Source: Clostridia bacterium
GTDB taxonomy: Bacteria; Bacillota; Clostridia; Oscillospirales; CAG-272
Assembly: GCA_017631215.1 (NCBI GenBank)
Contig: JAGBTR010000140.1
Span: 1 to 5,798, forward strand
Reading direction: 5' to 3'
Length of the DNA: 5,798 nucleotides
Both the position numbers and the translations under genes were made by a program. Numbering within the stretch: the stretch's first letter is position 1; each line of letters starts with the position of its first letter. The notes under the pieces are model-generated. The model saw nothing but the letters and a program-made list of their open reading frames with translations, did no database searches and was not told the DNA's origin. Below are positions 1-5,543 of the stretch, piece after piece.

Positions 1-822
1 CAGGCTGTGAACGGGGATTCCCGTCCACCCCGTGACTACCTGTGCTACATCCTCACGGCGTACCTCAAGAGCGGTGTCCTTTGACTCTTTTTGGCCCGTG
101 ATTGGCGGAAGCGTGGCAATGCGATCCCGCAGGAGCGCGGCCTGCTCCAAGTCACCGTTGGCAATGGCGGTCTCCTTTTCTCCCGTGAGCCGCTGTCTCT
201 CATCCTTGGTCTGTTCATCCTCTTCGCTTGTTGCGACGTGGCGGATGCGCACCTTGGCGGCCGCTTCATCGATCAGGTCGATGGCCTTATCGGGGAGAAA
301 GCGGTCGGGAATATAGCGAACCGATAGGGAAACGGCCTCGCGGATGGCCTCGTCGGGAATGAAATAAACGTTCAGCCGCGACTCCTTGACGCTGGGGCTG
401 CAGGTGTAGTCGGTCGCCACGAAGGCGGTGTAGACCTTGCAATCGGGATATTGCTCGAGCAGTCCCGTCGCCAGCACCGACGAAAAGGCGTGCGTGCAGA
501 CGATGGTATCGTAGCCGCCCTCGGTGACGAAGCGGTGGAGCTTTTTCGCGCCCTTGGTCAGAAGGAAGTAAAGGAGCGATCTGCGCTCGAAGGCCTCGGG
601 CTTTTGCTCGGCGGCGCGGTAGAAGGTGCTGAACGCCTTGGGAATATGGCGGTAGATGCGCTCGTGGGCGCGACGGACGACGCGCGAGACGAGCGGCGAG
701 AGAAACGCCAGCGTGTCGGCGCTCTCGCAGGGCGTGCCGTTGGCATCAAAGACGTCTCGGACGGCGGCCGCTGTGGAATTATGCCCCTCGCCCGTATGGC
801 AGGTCAGGATCAATACTTTCAT
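1..822 (-). CDS. Chimeric ORF, 3' end off window: MGDG-synthase-type glycosyltransferase N-domain joined to ClpC-type middle region
   Basis: The frame is open from ATG at 822 to the left edge (274 codons, no stop). Residues 1-154 match the N-terminal domain of GT28 diacylglycerol glycosyltransferases (UgtP/MGDG synthase). A GEGH motif follows strand 1 at residues 11-14, and the [10 protein letters not shown] and NVYFIP segments are typical of the family. From about residue 155 the protein is ClpA/ClpC AAA+ unfoldase: [19 protein letters not shown] (163-181) and [10 protein letters not shown] are the D1 lid, 215-238 is the UVR-like M-domain hairpin, and [10 protein letters not shown] (262-271) is the linker into D2. 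The sugar-nucleotide half of the transferase and the ClpC N-domain and D1 Walker motifs are both absent, so this product would not work as a glycosyltransferase. GGAGG lies 10 nt before the ATG, which overlaps the stop of the small ORF upstream. An assembly chimera or a microhomology deletion is likelier than a designed fusion. Both domain calls are firm; the fusion being real is not. Confidence 0.85.
   Translation of the reverse strand, partial: MKVLILTCHTGEGHNSTAAAVRDVFDANGTPCESADTLAFLSPLVSRVVRRAHERIYRHIPKAFSTFYRAAEQKPEAFERRSLLYFLLTKGAKKLHRFVTEGGYDTIVCTHAFSSVLATGLLEQYPDCKVYTAFVATDYTCSPSVKESRLNVYFIPDEAIREAVSLSVRYIPDRFLPDKAIDLIDEAAAKVRIRHVATSEEDEQTKDERQRLTGEKETAIANGDLEQAALLRDRIATLPPITGQKESKDTALEVRREDVAQVVTGWTGIPVHSL
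343..360 (-). other. Junction of glycosyltransferase and clpC sequence
   Basis: The codons for Ile-Pro-Asp-Glu-Ala (360 to 346) fit both families: glycosyltransferases of this type carry a FIPDEA-like motif here, and ClpC proteins carry an I-x-DEAI motif just before the D1 lid. The switch is in frame. By direct count, 25 of 154 codons before the junction end in A or T, against 38 of 120 after it. That difference suggests the two sides come from different genes or different genomes. Confidence 0.7.
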
Positions 823-968
823 TGTTGTTTTGCCTCCGCAAGCTCGTTTTGAGTGAGGATACCGCGCGACCCTTGCGCCGACAGTATGGGGCGCAGGTGA
901 TCGGGGCGGTGGTGACGTGCGACGGGCGCGTCGGGTGTGGAGGAGAGAAAACGGCAGACGTTGACCAT
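819..968 (-). CDS. Possible 49-aa small protein, translationally coupled on both sides
   Basis: This short frame fills the gap between the DUF308 gene and the glycosyltransferase start. Its ATG sits 1 nt after the upstream TGA (TGATATG). A GGAGGA sequence lies about 8 nt before the ATG, inside the last codons of the upstream gene. Its own TGA overlaps the next ATG (ATGA). Third positions are mostly G or C, as in real genes here. I do not recognise the product: it is basic and histidine-rich in the middle (HHRPDH), has no membrane segment, and has a short charged helix-like end (NELAEAK). It could be a genuine small protein, a leader that couples translation of the two neighbours, or a chance frame in GC-rich sequence. 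The position signals are seen; the function is unknown. Confidence 0.35.
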   Translation of the reverse strand: MVNVCRFLSSTPDAPVARHHRPDHLRPILSAQGSRGILTQNELAEAKQQ

Positions 969-969
969 A

Positions 970-1572
970 TCAGGCGTCCTCCTCCTCGAGCACCTTCTGG
1001 TCGAGCCAGTCGGTGAAGCGTTCCTTTTTGGCGCGCGAACGGACGGTGTATATCGTGAACCACGCGTTTTCTGCACCGACCGCCATCAGCGCGATGGCGC
1101 GCAGGACGGTTTCGCTCAGTGCCTCGGAATAGTAGGACACCACGGTCAGCACGCCGATGGCGCACAGCGTCAGCGCAGTGCCGAGCATCAGATGCCAGTA
1201 GCGTATGCCGAAGCGGCGGGCGTCAAAGGCGATCTGCAGCTTGAAGGTACCCTCCAGAAGCGCGTAGCTTCCGATCGCGGTGGGGTAGGTTGCGTTGAAT
1301 TTTTCGGGCGAGACAAAAAACAGGACGCCGAAAATGGCGGCAAACAGACCGACAGCCAGATCGTACTGGAATGCGAGGCGGTAGAGGTCGTTGGCAAAAT
1401 AGCCGCAGATCTTGGCACCGCCGACGGCAACGCACAGCGTGCCGATCACCAGCCGCTCGGTATTCATCTCCATCAGCGGAAGCAGCAGAAGAAAGCCGGC
1501 GACAAACAGACAAACAGAGCTGGCAATGCTGATGATCTTTGCCTGGCGGACGATGGCATCACTCTTTCCCAC
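970..1572 (-). CDS. DUF308/HdeD-like six-helix membrane protein
   Basis: This is a 200-aa integral membrane protein with six probable transmembrane segments, at about 13-33, 40-60, 71-88, 96-112, 124-147 and 152-175. It has a short charged N-terminus and a soluble charged tail ending in EEEDA. The paired-helix pattern and length fit the DUF308 family, which includes the acid-resistance protein HdeD of enteric bacteria; no biochemical role is established for Gram-positive members. The start is GTG at 1572, chosen because AAGGAGG lies exactly 7 nt upstream and no nearby in-frame ATG competes. It is the first gene of its unit, about 40 nt after a near-consensus promoter and following the ylmH terminator. 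Downstream genes follow at once and probably share the transcript. Pairing with a lipid glycosyltransferase fragment hints at an envelope role, which is inference only. Confidence 0.8.
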   Translation of the reverse strand: MGKSDAIVRQAKIISIASSVCLFVAGFLLLLPLMEMNTERLVIGTLCVAVGGAKICGYFANDLYRLAFQYDLAVGLFAAIFGVLFFVSPEKFNATYPTAIGSYALLEGTFKLQIAFDARRFGIRYWHLMLGTALTLCAIGVLTVVSYYSEALSETVLRAIALMAVGAENAWFTIYTVRSRAKKERFTDWLDQKVLEEEDA

Positions 1573-1579
1573 GAGGATT

Positions 1580-1586
1580 CCTCCTT
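1580..1586 (-). promoter_or_regulatory. Ribosome binding site that fixes the GTG start of the DUF308 gene
   Basis: The minus strand reads AAGGAGG, a perfect Shine-Dalgarno core, followed by a 7-nt spacer and GTG at 1572. This spacing decides the start of the DUF308-like gene. Confidence 0.85.
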
Positions 1587-1616
1587 GAAATTTGATATTG
1601 GACGGTTACGGGTATT

Positions 1617-1645
1617 ATTATACGGCATATCCGATCGTTTTTCAA
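1617..1645 (-). promoter_or_regulatory. Sigma-A-type promoter of the DUF308 gene unit
   Basis: On the minus strand the -35 box TTGAAA (1640-1645) and the -10 box TATAAT (1617-1622) are separated by exactly 17 nt. Transcription should start near 1610, giving a leader of about 40 nt with the ribosome binding site and no sign of a riboswitch. The promoter sits in the AT-richer gap just after the ylmH terminator, where a promoter is expected. A CGATCGT sequence lies in the spacer and recurs upstream of the -35 box, so an operator overlapping the promoter is possible. Confidence 0.8.
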
Positions 1646-1697
1646 GTGACATTTTGATGCGATCGTGCAGAAAAATGACAAATTCGTAAAAATGCGC

Positions 1698-1733
1698 AAA
1701 AAAGAGCGCGCCCGTCGGTGAGGCGTCGCGCTC
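1698..1733 (-). terminator. Intrinsic terminator of the miaA-ylmH cluster
   Basis: The minus strand has GAGCGCG (1727-1733) and CGCGCTC (1704-1710), a perfect 7-bp GC-rich stem, followed directly by six Ts (1698-1703). The intervening 16 nt can add a short inner CC/GG pairing. The stem starts inside the ylmH stop codon (1732-1734), so termination is as close to the gene end as it can be. The other strand has no T-run after the stem, so this works in one direction only. Confidence 0.85.
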
Positions 1734-2535
1734 ATACGTATTTGTCGGCAAAGAGACGGATGCGCCCCTTGCGTGTGGTGTCGCCCAGCTCGCGGACGAT
1801 GAATTTTCCCTTGCCGCGCACCGAAAGGGTGCAGGGAATGTCGGGCGGACGGTCGGGACGGAGCTCGGGCTCGTAGTCCACCTCCACCAGCCCGTCACGG
1901 ATGGCATCCTGCGCCGCCTCGCGCGACAGATTGGTCAGCGCGGCGACGATGCAATCCAGACGAGCGGATGCTACCGTGTCACGGATGGGAGCAAAGGTGC
2001 GACCGCCGTCAAAATCGGGCGGCAGGAGTGTTTCGCTCACGCGGACAACGTCGCCTCCGATGCGCACCTCCTCGCTTTGCAAAAAGGGGACGATGCGCCC
2101 AAGACACAGCACGGTTGCGTCGTTGCCGTCAAGGGCAATGTCACCAAGCACGTCGCGCTCCAGCCCCAGCGAGAGCAGCGAGCCGAGATAGTCGCGATGC
2201 GTCAGCGTGCGGTAGCCGCCCGCGCGAAAATGCAGGGCGGTGATGGGGTCGTCCTCACCTGCCATCGCAAGCAGCGTCGCGGCATCGGCGTCCTCGTCGC
2301 AGGCGTCCAGCGCGTAGTCGGGAAACAGCACAAGACAGCACCGCTCGGCCGACGCGTAGCCGCCGTGCAGACGGGCGCGGTGGGCTTGACCCATACGGCG
2401 CAACGTCGCCATCGCGTGCTTTTGCTCACGCGGCGTAAGGAAATCGGTGCAGGTCAATCGACCGCGCACAGCACGGTCACACAGCTCCTCTACACGCGAG
2501 AGCAGGCGGTGCAGCTGTTCGTTGTTATGCTCCAT
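1732..2535 (-). CDS. ylmH: YlmH, S4-domain RNA-binding protein
   Basis: The product is 267 aa, the usual length for YlmH. The C-terminal S4 RNA-binding domain spans about 188-255: SARLDCIVAALTNLSREAAQ, then GLVEVDYE, then the RGKGKFIV strand. Before it is the YlmH-specific region, with the FLTPREQ and LVLFPDY segments near the N-terminus and HRDYLGSLLSLGLERDVLGD in the middle, characteristic of this family. YlmH belongs with the Gram-positive division cluster, and family members bind the large ribosomal subunit or tRNA, with reported involvement in rescue of stalled ribosomes. ATG at 2535 is chosen over an upstream in-frame start that would overlap yggT, because GAGGTG lies just before it and begins with the yggT stop (TGAGG). 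The gap to yggT is 8 nt, which suggests coupled translation. The gene ends within the operon terminator. The family call is firm; the cellular role is taken from homologues. Confidence 0.93.
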   Translation of the reverse strand: MEHNNEQLHRLLSRVEELCDRAVRGRLTCTDFLTPREQKHAMATLRRMGQAHRARLHGGYASAERCCLVLFPDYALDACDEDADAATLLAMAGEDDPITALHFRAGGYRTLTHRDYLGSLLSLGLERDVLGDIALDGNDATVLCLGRIVPFLQSEEVRIGGDVVRVSETLLPPDFDGGRTFAPIRDTVASARLDCIVAALTNLSREAAQDAIRDGLVEVDYEPELRPDRPPDIPCTLSVRGKGKFIVRELGDTTRKGRIRLFADKYV

Positions 2536-2543
2536 TCCACACC

Positions 2544-2810
2544 TCAAAGCAGCATACTGGCTGTCATAATGATCATACAAGTGATGAGAAAGGGCATATC
2601 GATGGGAACGCCCTCAAACCAACCGAGCTTATCAAACAACGCGCGGATGGGCATAATGAAGGGCTCGGTGATGCTGTAGGCCAGCATCGCGAGCGGGTTG
2701 TCGTCGCTGAGCATAAACAGCGAGAGGACGGCGCGCACAAGCATAGCGATGTCTACGATGTAAAGCAGCACCTGCACGATGCGGACGATGACGTAAACGA
2801 CGTAATCCAA
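2544..2810 (-). CDS. yggT: YggT family small membrane protein (YlmG)
   Basis: The product is 88 aa with two hydrophobic segments, about 5-32 and 68-88. Between them is the family signature TEPFIMPIRALF (48-59), which matches the YggT pattern of Glu-Pro followed by Pro-Ile-Arg. A PIDMP motif (69-73) stands at the start of the second segment. Single YggT domains of this size are usual in Gram-positive bacteria. The family is linked genetically to division or membrane organisation, and its molecular function is unclear. The start codon is TTG at 2810, chosen because AAAGGAG lies 7 nt upstream and no in-frame ATG exists before the first helix. It follows a terminator-like hairpin after sepF and precedes ylmH by 8 nt. 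The weak start codon plus the hairpin suggest lower output than sepF. Confidence 0.92.
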   Translation of the reverse strand: MDYVVYVIVRIVQVLLYIVDIAMLVRAVLSLFMLSDDNPLAMLAYSITEPFIMPIRALFDKLGWFEGVPIDMPFLITCMIIMTASMLL

Positions 2811-2817
2811 AATGCCT

Positions 2818-2824
2818 CTCCTTT
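2818..2824 (-). promoter_or_regulatory. Ribosome binding site that fixes the TTG start of yggT
   Basis: The minus strand reads AAAGGAG followed by a 7-nt spacer and TTG at 2810. This supports the unusual start codon for yggT. Confidence 0.8.
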
Positions 2825-2840
2825 CCTCTGTTTTGGGTGT

Positions 2841-2877
2841 AAAAAGTCAGGCGGCTCATACGGTGATGAAGCCGCCT
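2841..2877 (-). terminator. Terminator- or attenuator-like hairpin between sepF and yggT
   Basis: On the minus strand AGGCGGC (2871-2877) pairs with GCCGCCT (2849-2855). One unpaired T follows, then TCAT pairs with ATGA, leaving a 6-nt loop. The distal arm is followed by GAC and five Ts (2841-2845). It begins 23 nt after the sepF stop and ends 30 nt before the yggT start. No promoter is visible between it and yggT, so it most likely lets part of the transcription through, or acts as an mRNA 3'-end stabiliser for sepF. Confidence 0.65.
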
Positions 2878-2900
2878 TGACGTCATTGCAACGGTCGGTG

Positions 2901-3422
2901 TCAGATCAGGTCGCCCTCTTGCTCATCCAGCACGTCCTGCTCCTCGTGAGGCAGGTAGGGAGAAGCGTCGAAGGACTCGATCGAGACGAAATAGTTGGAC
3001 TCATCCAACGGCGTGATGTGAGCATCCAGCGCGCGGATGGCACCTGCCAGGTAGCACTGCACGTTGACCAGCGCCTCCTTGGGCACGGAGGACGTGTTGA
3101 TCAGTACCACGTATTTGCGGCAGATCAGATCGACGGCGTGCTCGGCCGACTTGATGCCCGTAGCGGCCACTCTCTTGAAGCGCGGCTTGCCTGCAGGCTC
3201 GTCGGGATCGTCCTCGCCCAGATCATCGTAATCGTCAGCGGCGCGAGCGGCGGGACGGCTTGCCGTCTTAGCGGGGACCGTGAACAGATCGTCGTCGGGC
3301 TCGTCGATGAGCGAGGCGGGCTCGGCCTTCTTGCGCGGCACGTAGTAGTTGGCACCGTCGTCGGTGTCCTCAGCGGTCTCATCCTCACGGACGAATTTCT
3401 TCCAGATATCATTGATTGCCAT
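2901..3422 (-). CDS. sepF: SepF cell division protein
   Basis: The product is 173 aa. The N-terminal MAINDIWKKFVRE is a short amphipathic helix of the kind that attaches SepF to the membrane. Residues 14-80 form a very acidic, probably disordered linker. The conserved SepF core covers about 83-150, with the helix SAEHAVDLICRKY, the strand VVLINTSS, the dimer-region helix around CYLAGAIRALDAHI containing the conserved Gly127, and a final strand FVSIES. A 20-residue acidic tail follows. SepF tethers FtsZ to the membrane and shapes the division septum in Gram-positive bacteria. ATG at 3422 is chosen because the membrane helix begins exactly there; an upstream in-frame start near 3476 overlaps yggS and adds no recognisable sequence. 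Its ribosome binding site is weak (AAAGAGAG). The core is divergent from the Bacillus protein, for example NTSS where NL usually follows the strand. A probable promoter lies within yggS upstream. Confidence 0.92.
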   Translation of the reverse strand: MAINDIWKKFVREDETAEDTDDGANYYVPRKKAEPASLIDEPDDDLFTVPAKTASRPAARAADDYDDLGEDDPDEPAGKPRFKRVAATGIKSAEHAVDLICRKYVVLINTSSVPKEALVNVQCYLAGAIRALDAHITPLDESNYFVSIESFDASPYLPHEEQDVLDEQEGDLI

Positions 3423-3472
3423 AATTGTATTCTCTCTTTCCTTTCGTAGTGTTTCCAATGTAGGATCTGCGC

Positions 3473-4183
3473 TCACGCCTCGGTGTCGCGGAACAGGGCA
3501 CCGCCGATGCGAACGACGGTCGCACCCTCACGCACAGCCGCTTCGAAGCTGTCCGACATCCCCATAGATATCACGGGGGCACATCCTACGCTACCTATAT
3601 TATCTAATTTTTTTTGCCAAATGTCAAGACATTCTCGATAAGTTTGTGAGAAATATTTTTGATATTGCTCCGAATTTTCGCATTTTGGGGCCATCGTCAT
3701 AAAGCCCCGCAGGCGCAGATGAGGAAAATCGGTCAGCGCGCGGCAGAAATCCTCGACCTCCTCGGGGAGAAGACCGCCCTTGTTTGGCTCGCGTCCCGAG
3801 TTGACCTCGACCAGAACGTCCATCACCTTGCCGATCTTTTCGCACTGCTTCTCGATTTCGGCGGCGAGCGAGAGAGAATCGAGCGAATGGATCATACACA
3901 CCTTGTCGGCGATGTATTTGACCTTGTTTTTTTGCAGACTGCCGATAAAATGGATGCGAAGTCCCTCGCGGTCCTCGAGCTTTTCGTAATGCTCGAGCAG
4001 CTGTTGGACGCGGTTCTCGCCAACGTCGTGTACGCCGCAATCGCGGTGAAGCGCGTTGATCTGCTCGGCGGTGGCGTATTTGACGGCGGCAAGCAGCGTG
4101 ACCTCGTCCTCACGCGCACCACGGGCCGCCTTGATGCGTGCGCGGATGTCCTCCACGCGCGCCCTGAGCTGGTTGATATCCAT
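3473..4183 (-). CDS. yggS: YggS/PLPBP family PLP-binding protein (YlmE)
   Basis: The product is 236 aa, full length for the family of PLP homeostasis proteins, which carry pyridoxal phosphate on an alanine-racemase-like TIM barrel but have no known enzymatic activity. The PLP lysine is K35 in LAAVKYATAEQI. Other family motifs are GENRVQQLLEHYEKL (55-69), HFIGSLQKNKVKYI (78-91), VNSGREPNKGG (127-137), GFMTMAP (160-166), and SMGMSDSFEAAVREG with VVRIGGALF (206-231), which holds the phosphate. ATG at 4183 is preceded by AAGGAGG at 6 nt, and the start lies in a 16-nt palindrome. It follows the HlyD-like gene by 19 nt and precedes sepF by 50 nt, so one transcript is likely. An AT-rich stretch, codons 166-207, breaks the codon pattern and carries a promoter-like sequence. 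The short tail after the phosphate-binding loop (RDTEA) is slightly unusual. Confidence 0.95.
   Translation of the reverse strand: MDINQLRARVEDIRARIKAARGAREDEVTLLAAVKYATAEQINALHRDCGVHDVGENRVQQLLEHYEKLEDREGLRIHFIGSLQKNKVKYIADKVCMIHSLDSLSLAAEIEKQCEKIGKVMDVLVEVNSGREPNKGGLLPEEVEDFCRALTDFPHLRLRGFMTMAPKCENSEQYQKYFSQTYRECLDIWQKKLDNIGSVGCAPVISMGMSDSFEAAVREGATVVRIGGALFRDTEA
3599..3627 (-). promoter_or_regulatory. Probable sigma-A promoter inside yggS for sepF-yggT-ylmH
   Basis: On the minus strand TTGACA (3622-3627, perfect -35) and GATAAT (3599-3604, one mismatch -10) are separated by 17 nt. The spacer carries eight consecutive As. AT-rich sequence with several A-tracts extends upstream to about 3688, resembling an UP element. 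Transcription would start near 3592 and reach the sepF ATG after about 170 nt. It lies within the codons of yggS residues 186-196, where codon choice departs sharply from the rest of the gene. The boxes are seen; activity is inferred. Confidence 0.65.
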
Positions 4184-4190
4184 GGATATC
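4175..4190 (-). repeat. 16-nt perfect palindrome centred on the yggS start codon
   Basis: GATATCCATGGATATC reads the same on both strands. In mRNA it can form a 6-bp stem with a CAUG loop that contains the AUG, and its first base is the last G of the ribosome binding site. It may influence initiation of yggS or be a chance effect of the Met-Asp-Ile codons. Confidence 0.6.
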
Positions 4191-4202
4191 CTCCTTTTTG
4201 AA

Positions 4203-5543
4203 TCAGTCAATATATTTTCCGTCGTAAAGATTGTCACCCTCGGTGATGACCACGTCGCGCAGCGCCACGTAGCGATCGTAGTGGTAGGTGCTGTCCTGCT
4301 CGCTTTCACGCTCCTCTGTTGTGGGGGTGTAGACGATCACGTAGCCCTCGCCGCGGAAGAGGATGCGGACGTCGCGGTAGCTGACGCGGCCGCCGTCCAG
4401 AATATACACGCCGTTCTCGCCGTTTTCTCCGTCCTGCCCGACCAGCGCCGTTTCGGGAATGCGGTAGCCCCTGCGTGTATCGAGCGTCAGCGAAACGCGC
4501 GCGAAGCGCGGATAGGTAAAGCCACTCGGTGTGACGGTGCTTTGAAGCACGGCCAACACGGTGGGGCTTGTGGGATCGGTGACGACCTGCACAAGCGTCA
4601 TATCGATCGTCGTTGCGTTCTCGTCGGTGAAGGTGACGGGATAGATCTCGCCGACCTCAAGCTGAGAGGCCGATGCGCTGTCGAGCGGCAGCACGATGCT
4701 CCACTCGTAGCCTTGCACCAGCTTGCCGACCACGGTCACACCCGTGCCGTATACGGTCGGTTGAGACGCGCGCAACGATTCGAGCTGCGAAACGGTCAGC
4801 CCGTCGAGCTGGGACGCACGAAAGACGTTCTCGTAGCCGTCTACGCTTGAGGCGTGGTAGAAGTAGCCGCCCGTGGCGTCGGACGAGACGTCGGCGAGCG
4901 TCAGCGTGCGGCTGTGATACAGCGCCGCGCCCAAAAGCGCGTTGCGCTCGGCACGCAGGGAATCGACGGTGGCGGACATACTCAGCCCCTCGCCCGTCAG
5001 GGCTTGCATACGGTGAAGCAACAAAAGAAAGGCGTCGGTGTGCTCCTCGATCTCGCGCATCGGTGCGCCGTCGCTGACCAGTGCGGTCACGGAGAGCAGC
5101 TCGTCACGTGCTTGGGTGCGGAGCGAGGGTAGGACGCTGAGCAGCTCGCTTGCGCTTCCGTAGCGGTCGGCAAGCGCGATCTGACGGTCCAGCGCGGTCA
5201 GGGTGCGCTGATGCTGTGCCAGCACCGCCGCATCACCTGCCATCGGGTACAGCTGGGAGAGCACCGAGCGCGTGTTGACCTTGGCGCCGTTTTCATTGGG
5301 ATAGGAGCAGAGCGCCGAGCCACCTGCGACGGTCAGCACCGTCTCGTCGCGGAAGAGCACCGCCTCGCCGCTGAGCGTTGTGCGAGCCTCGCCGTCGGTG
5401 ACGACGTCGGTCACCACGCGGTCGGAAAAGGACGCAACGCAGTGATACAGAATATACAGGATCATCAGAACGATGAAGATGCGGAAGGCAACGGATGCCC
5501 CAAGTCTGCCCAGCGCCTGACGGGTCGCAGTGTTTTTTTTCAT
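4203..5543 (-). CDS. HlyD/membrane-fusion-type single-pass membrane protein
   Basis: The product is 446 aa. A basic N-terminus (MKKNTATRQ) is followed by one transmembrane segment at about 19-37, so most of the protein should face outside. Residues 50-90 and 265-330 resemble the two halves of a membrane-fusion-protein barrel, with a helical, probably coiled-coil region between them (about 105-210). A later beta-rich region (345-446) includes RIPETALVG, YILDGGRVSYRDVRI and the ending ITEGDNLYDGKYID, a pattern typical of HlyD-like adaptors found beside yggS in Clostridia. Such adaptors usually work with an ABC exporter, but none is seen here. ATG at 5543 follows GGGAGG by 7 nt and overlaps the miaA stop by 4 nt (ATGA), indicating coupled translation. 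yggS follows after 19 nt, pointing to an envelope or division role, which is inference. A small GEN-GEN repeat sits at 372-377. The family call is moderate and the partner is unknown. Confidence 0.75.
   Translation of the reverse strand: MKKNTATRQALGRLGASVAFRIFIVLMILYILYHCVASFSDRVVTDVVTDGEARTTLSGEAVLFRDETVLTVAGGSALCSYPNENGAKVNTRSVLSQLYPMAGDAAVLAQHQRTLTALDRQIALADRYGSASELLSVLPSLRTQARDELLSVTALVSDGAPMREIEEHTDAFLLLLHRMQALTGEGLSMSATVDSLRAERNALLGAALYHSRTLTLADVSSDATGGYFYHASSVDGYENVFRASQLDGLTVSQLESLRASQPTVYGTGVTVVGKLVQGYEWSIVLPLDSASASQLEVGEIYPVTFTDENATTIDMTLVQVVTDPTSPTVLAVLQSTVTPSGFTYPRFARVSLTLDTRRGYRIPETALVGQDGENGENGVYILDGGRVSYRDVRILFRGEGYVIVYTPTTEERESEQDSTYHYDRYVALRDVVITEGDNLYDGKYID

Noticed and set aside
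451..852. 133-aa plus-strand open frame over the left-edge gene
   Set aside because: The minus strand here carries unmistakable glycosyltransferase motifs with good codon use; this frame is its complement.
937..1689. 250-aa plus-strand open frame
   Set aside because: It is antisense to the DUF308 gene and its promoter region, has no ribosome binding site at its start, and is low-complexity with no family resemblance. It is a shadow of GC-rich coding sequence.
2536..2580. Upstream ylmH start adding 15 residues
   Set aside because: It would overlap yggT, lacks a ribosome binding site, and the added residues have no counterpart in the family. ATG at 2535 has GAGGTG just ahead.
2077..2679. 200-aa plus-strand open frame
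   Set aside because: It is antisense to ylmH and yggT, with no ribosome binding site and no recognisable motif.
3423..3472. Possible promoter in the yggS-sepF gap
   Set aside because: TTGGAA and TACAAT are present on the minus strand but about 22 nt apart, and the -10-like box abuts the start codon. The promoter-like sequence inside yggS is far better.
4184..4309. Upstream yggS start adding 42 residues
   Set aside because: The extension overlaps the end of the HlyD-like gene, and a strong AAGGAGG stands right before ATG 4183, where YggS homologues begin.
4056..4850. 264-aa plus-strand open frame
   Set aside because: It runs across the junction of the HlyD-like gene and yggS on the opposite strand, both of which have clear family motifs and start signals.
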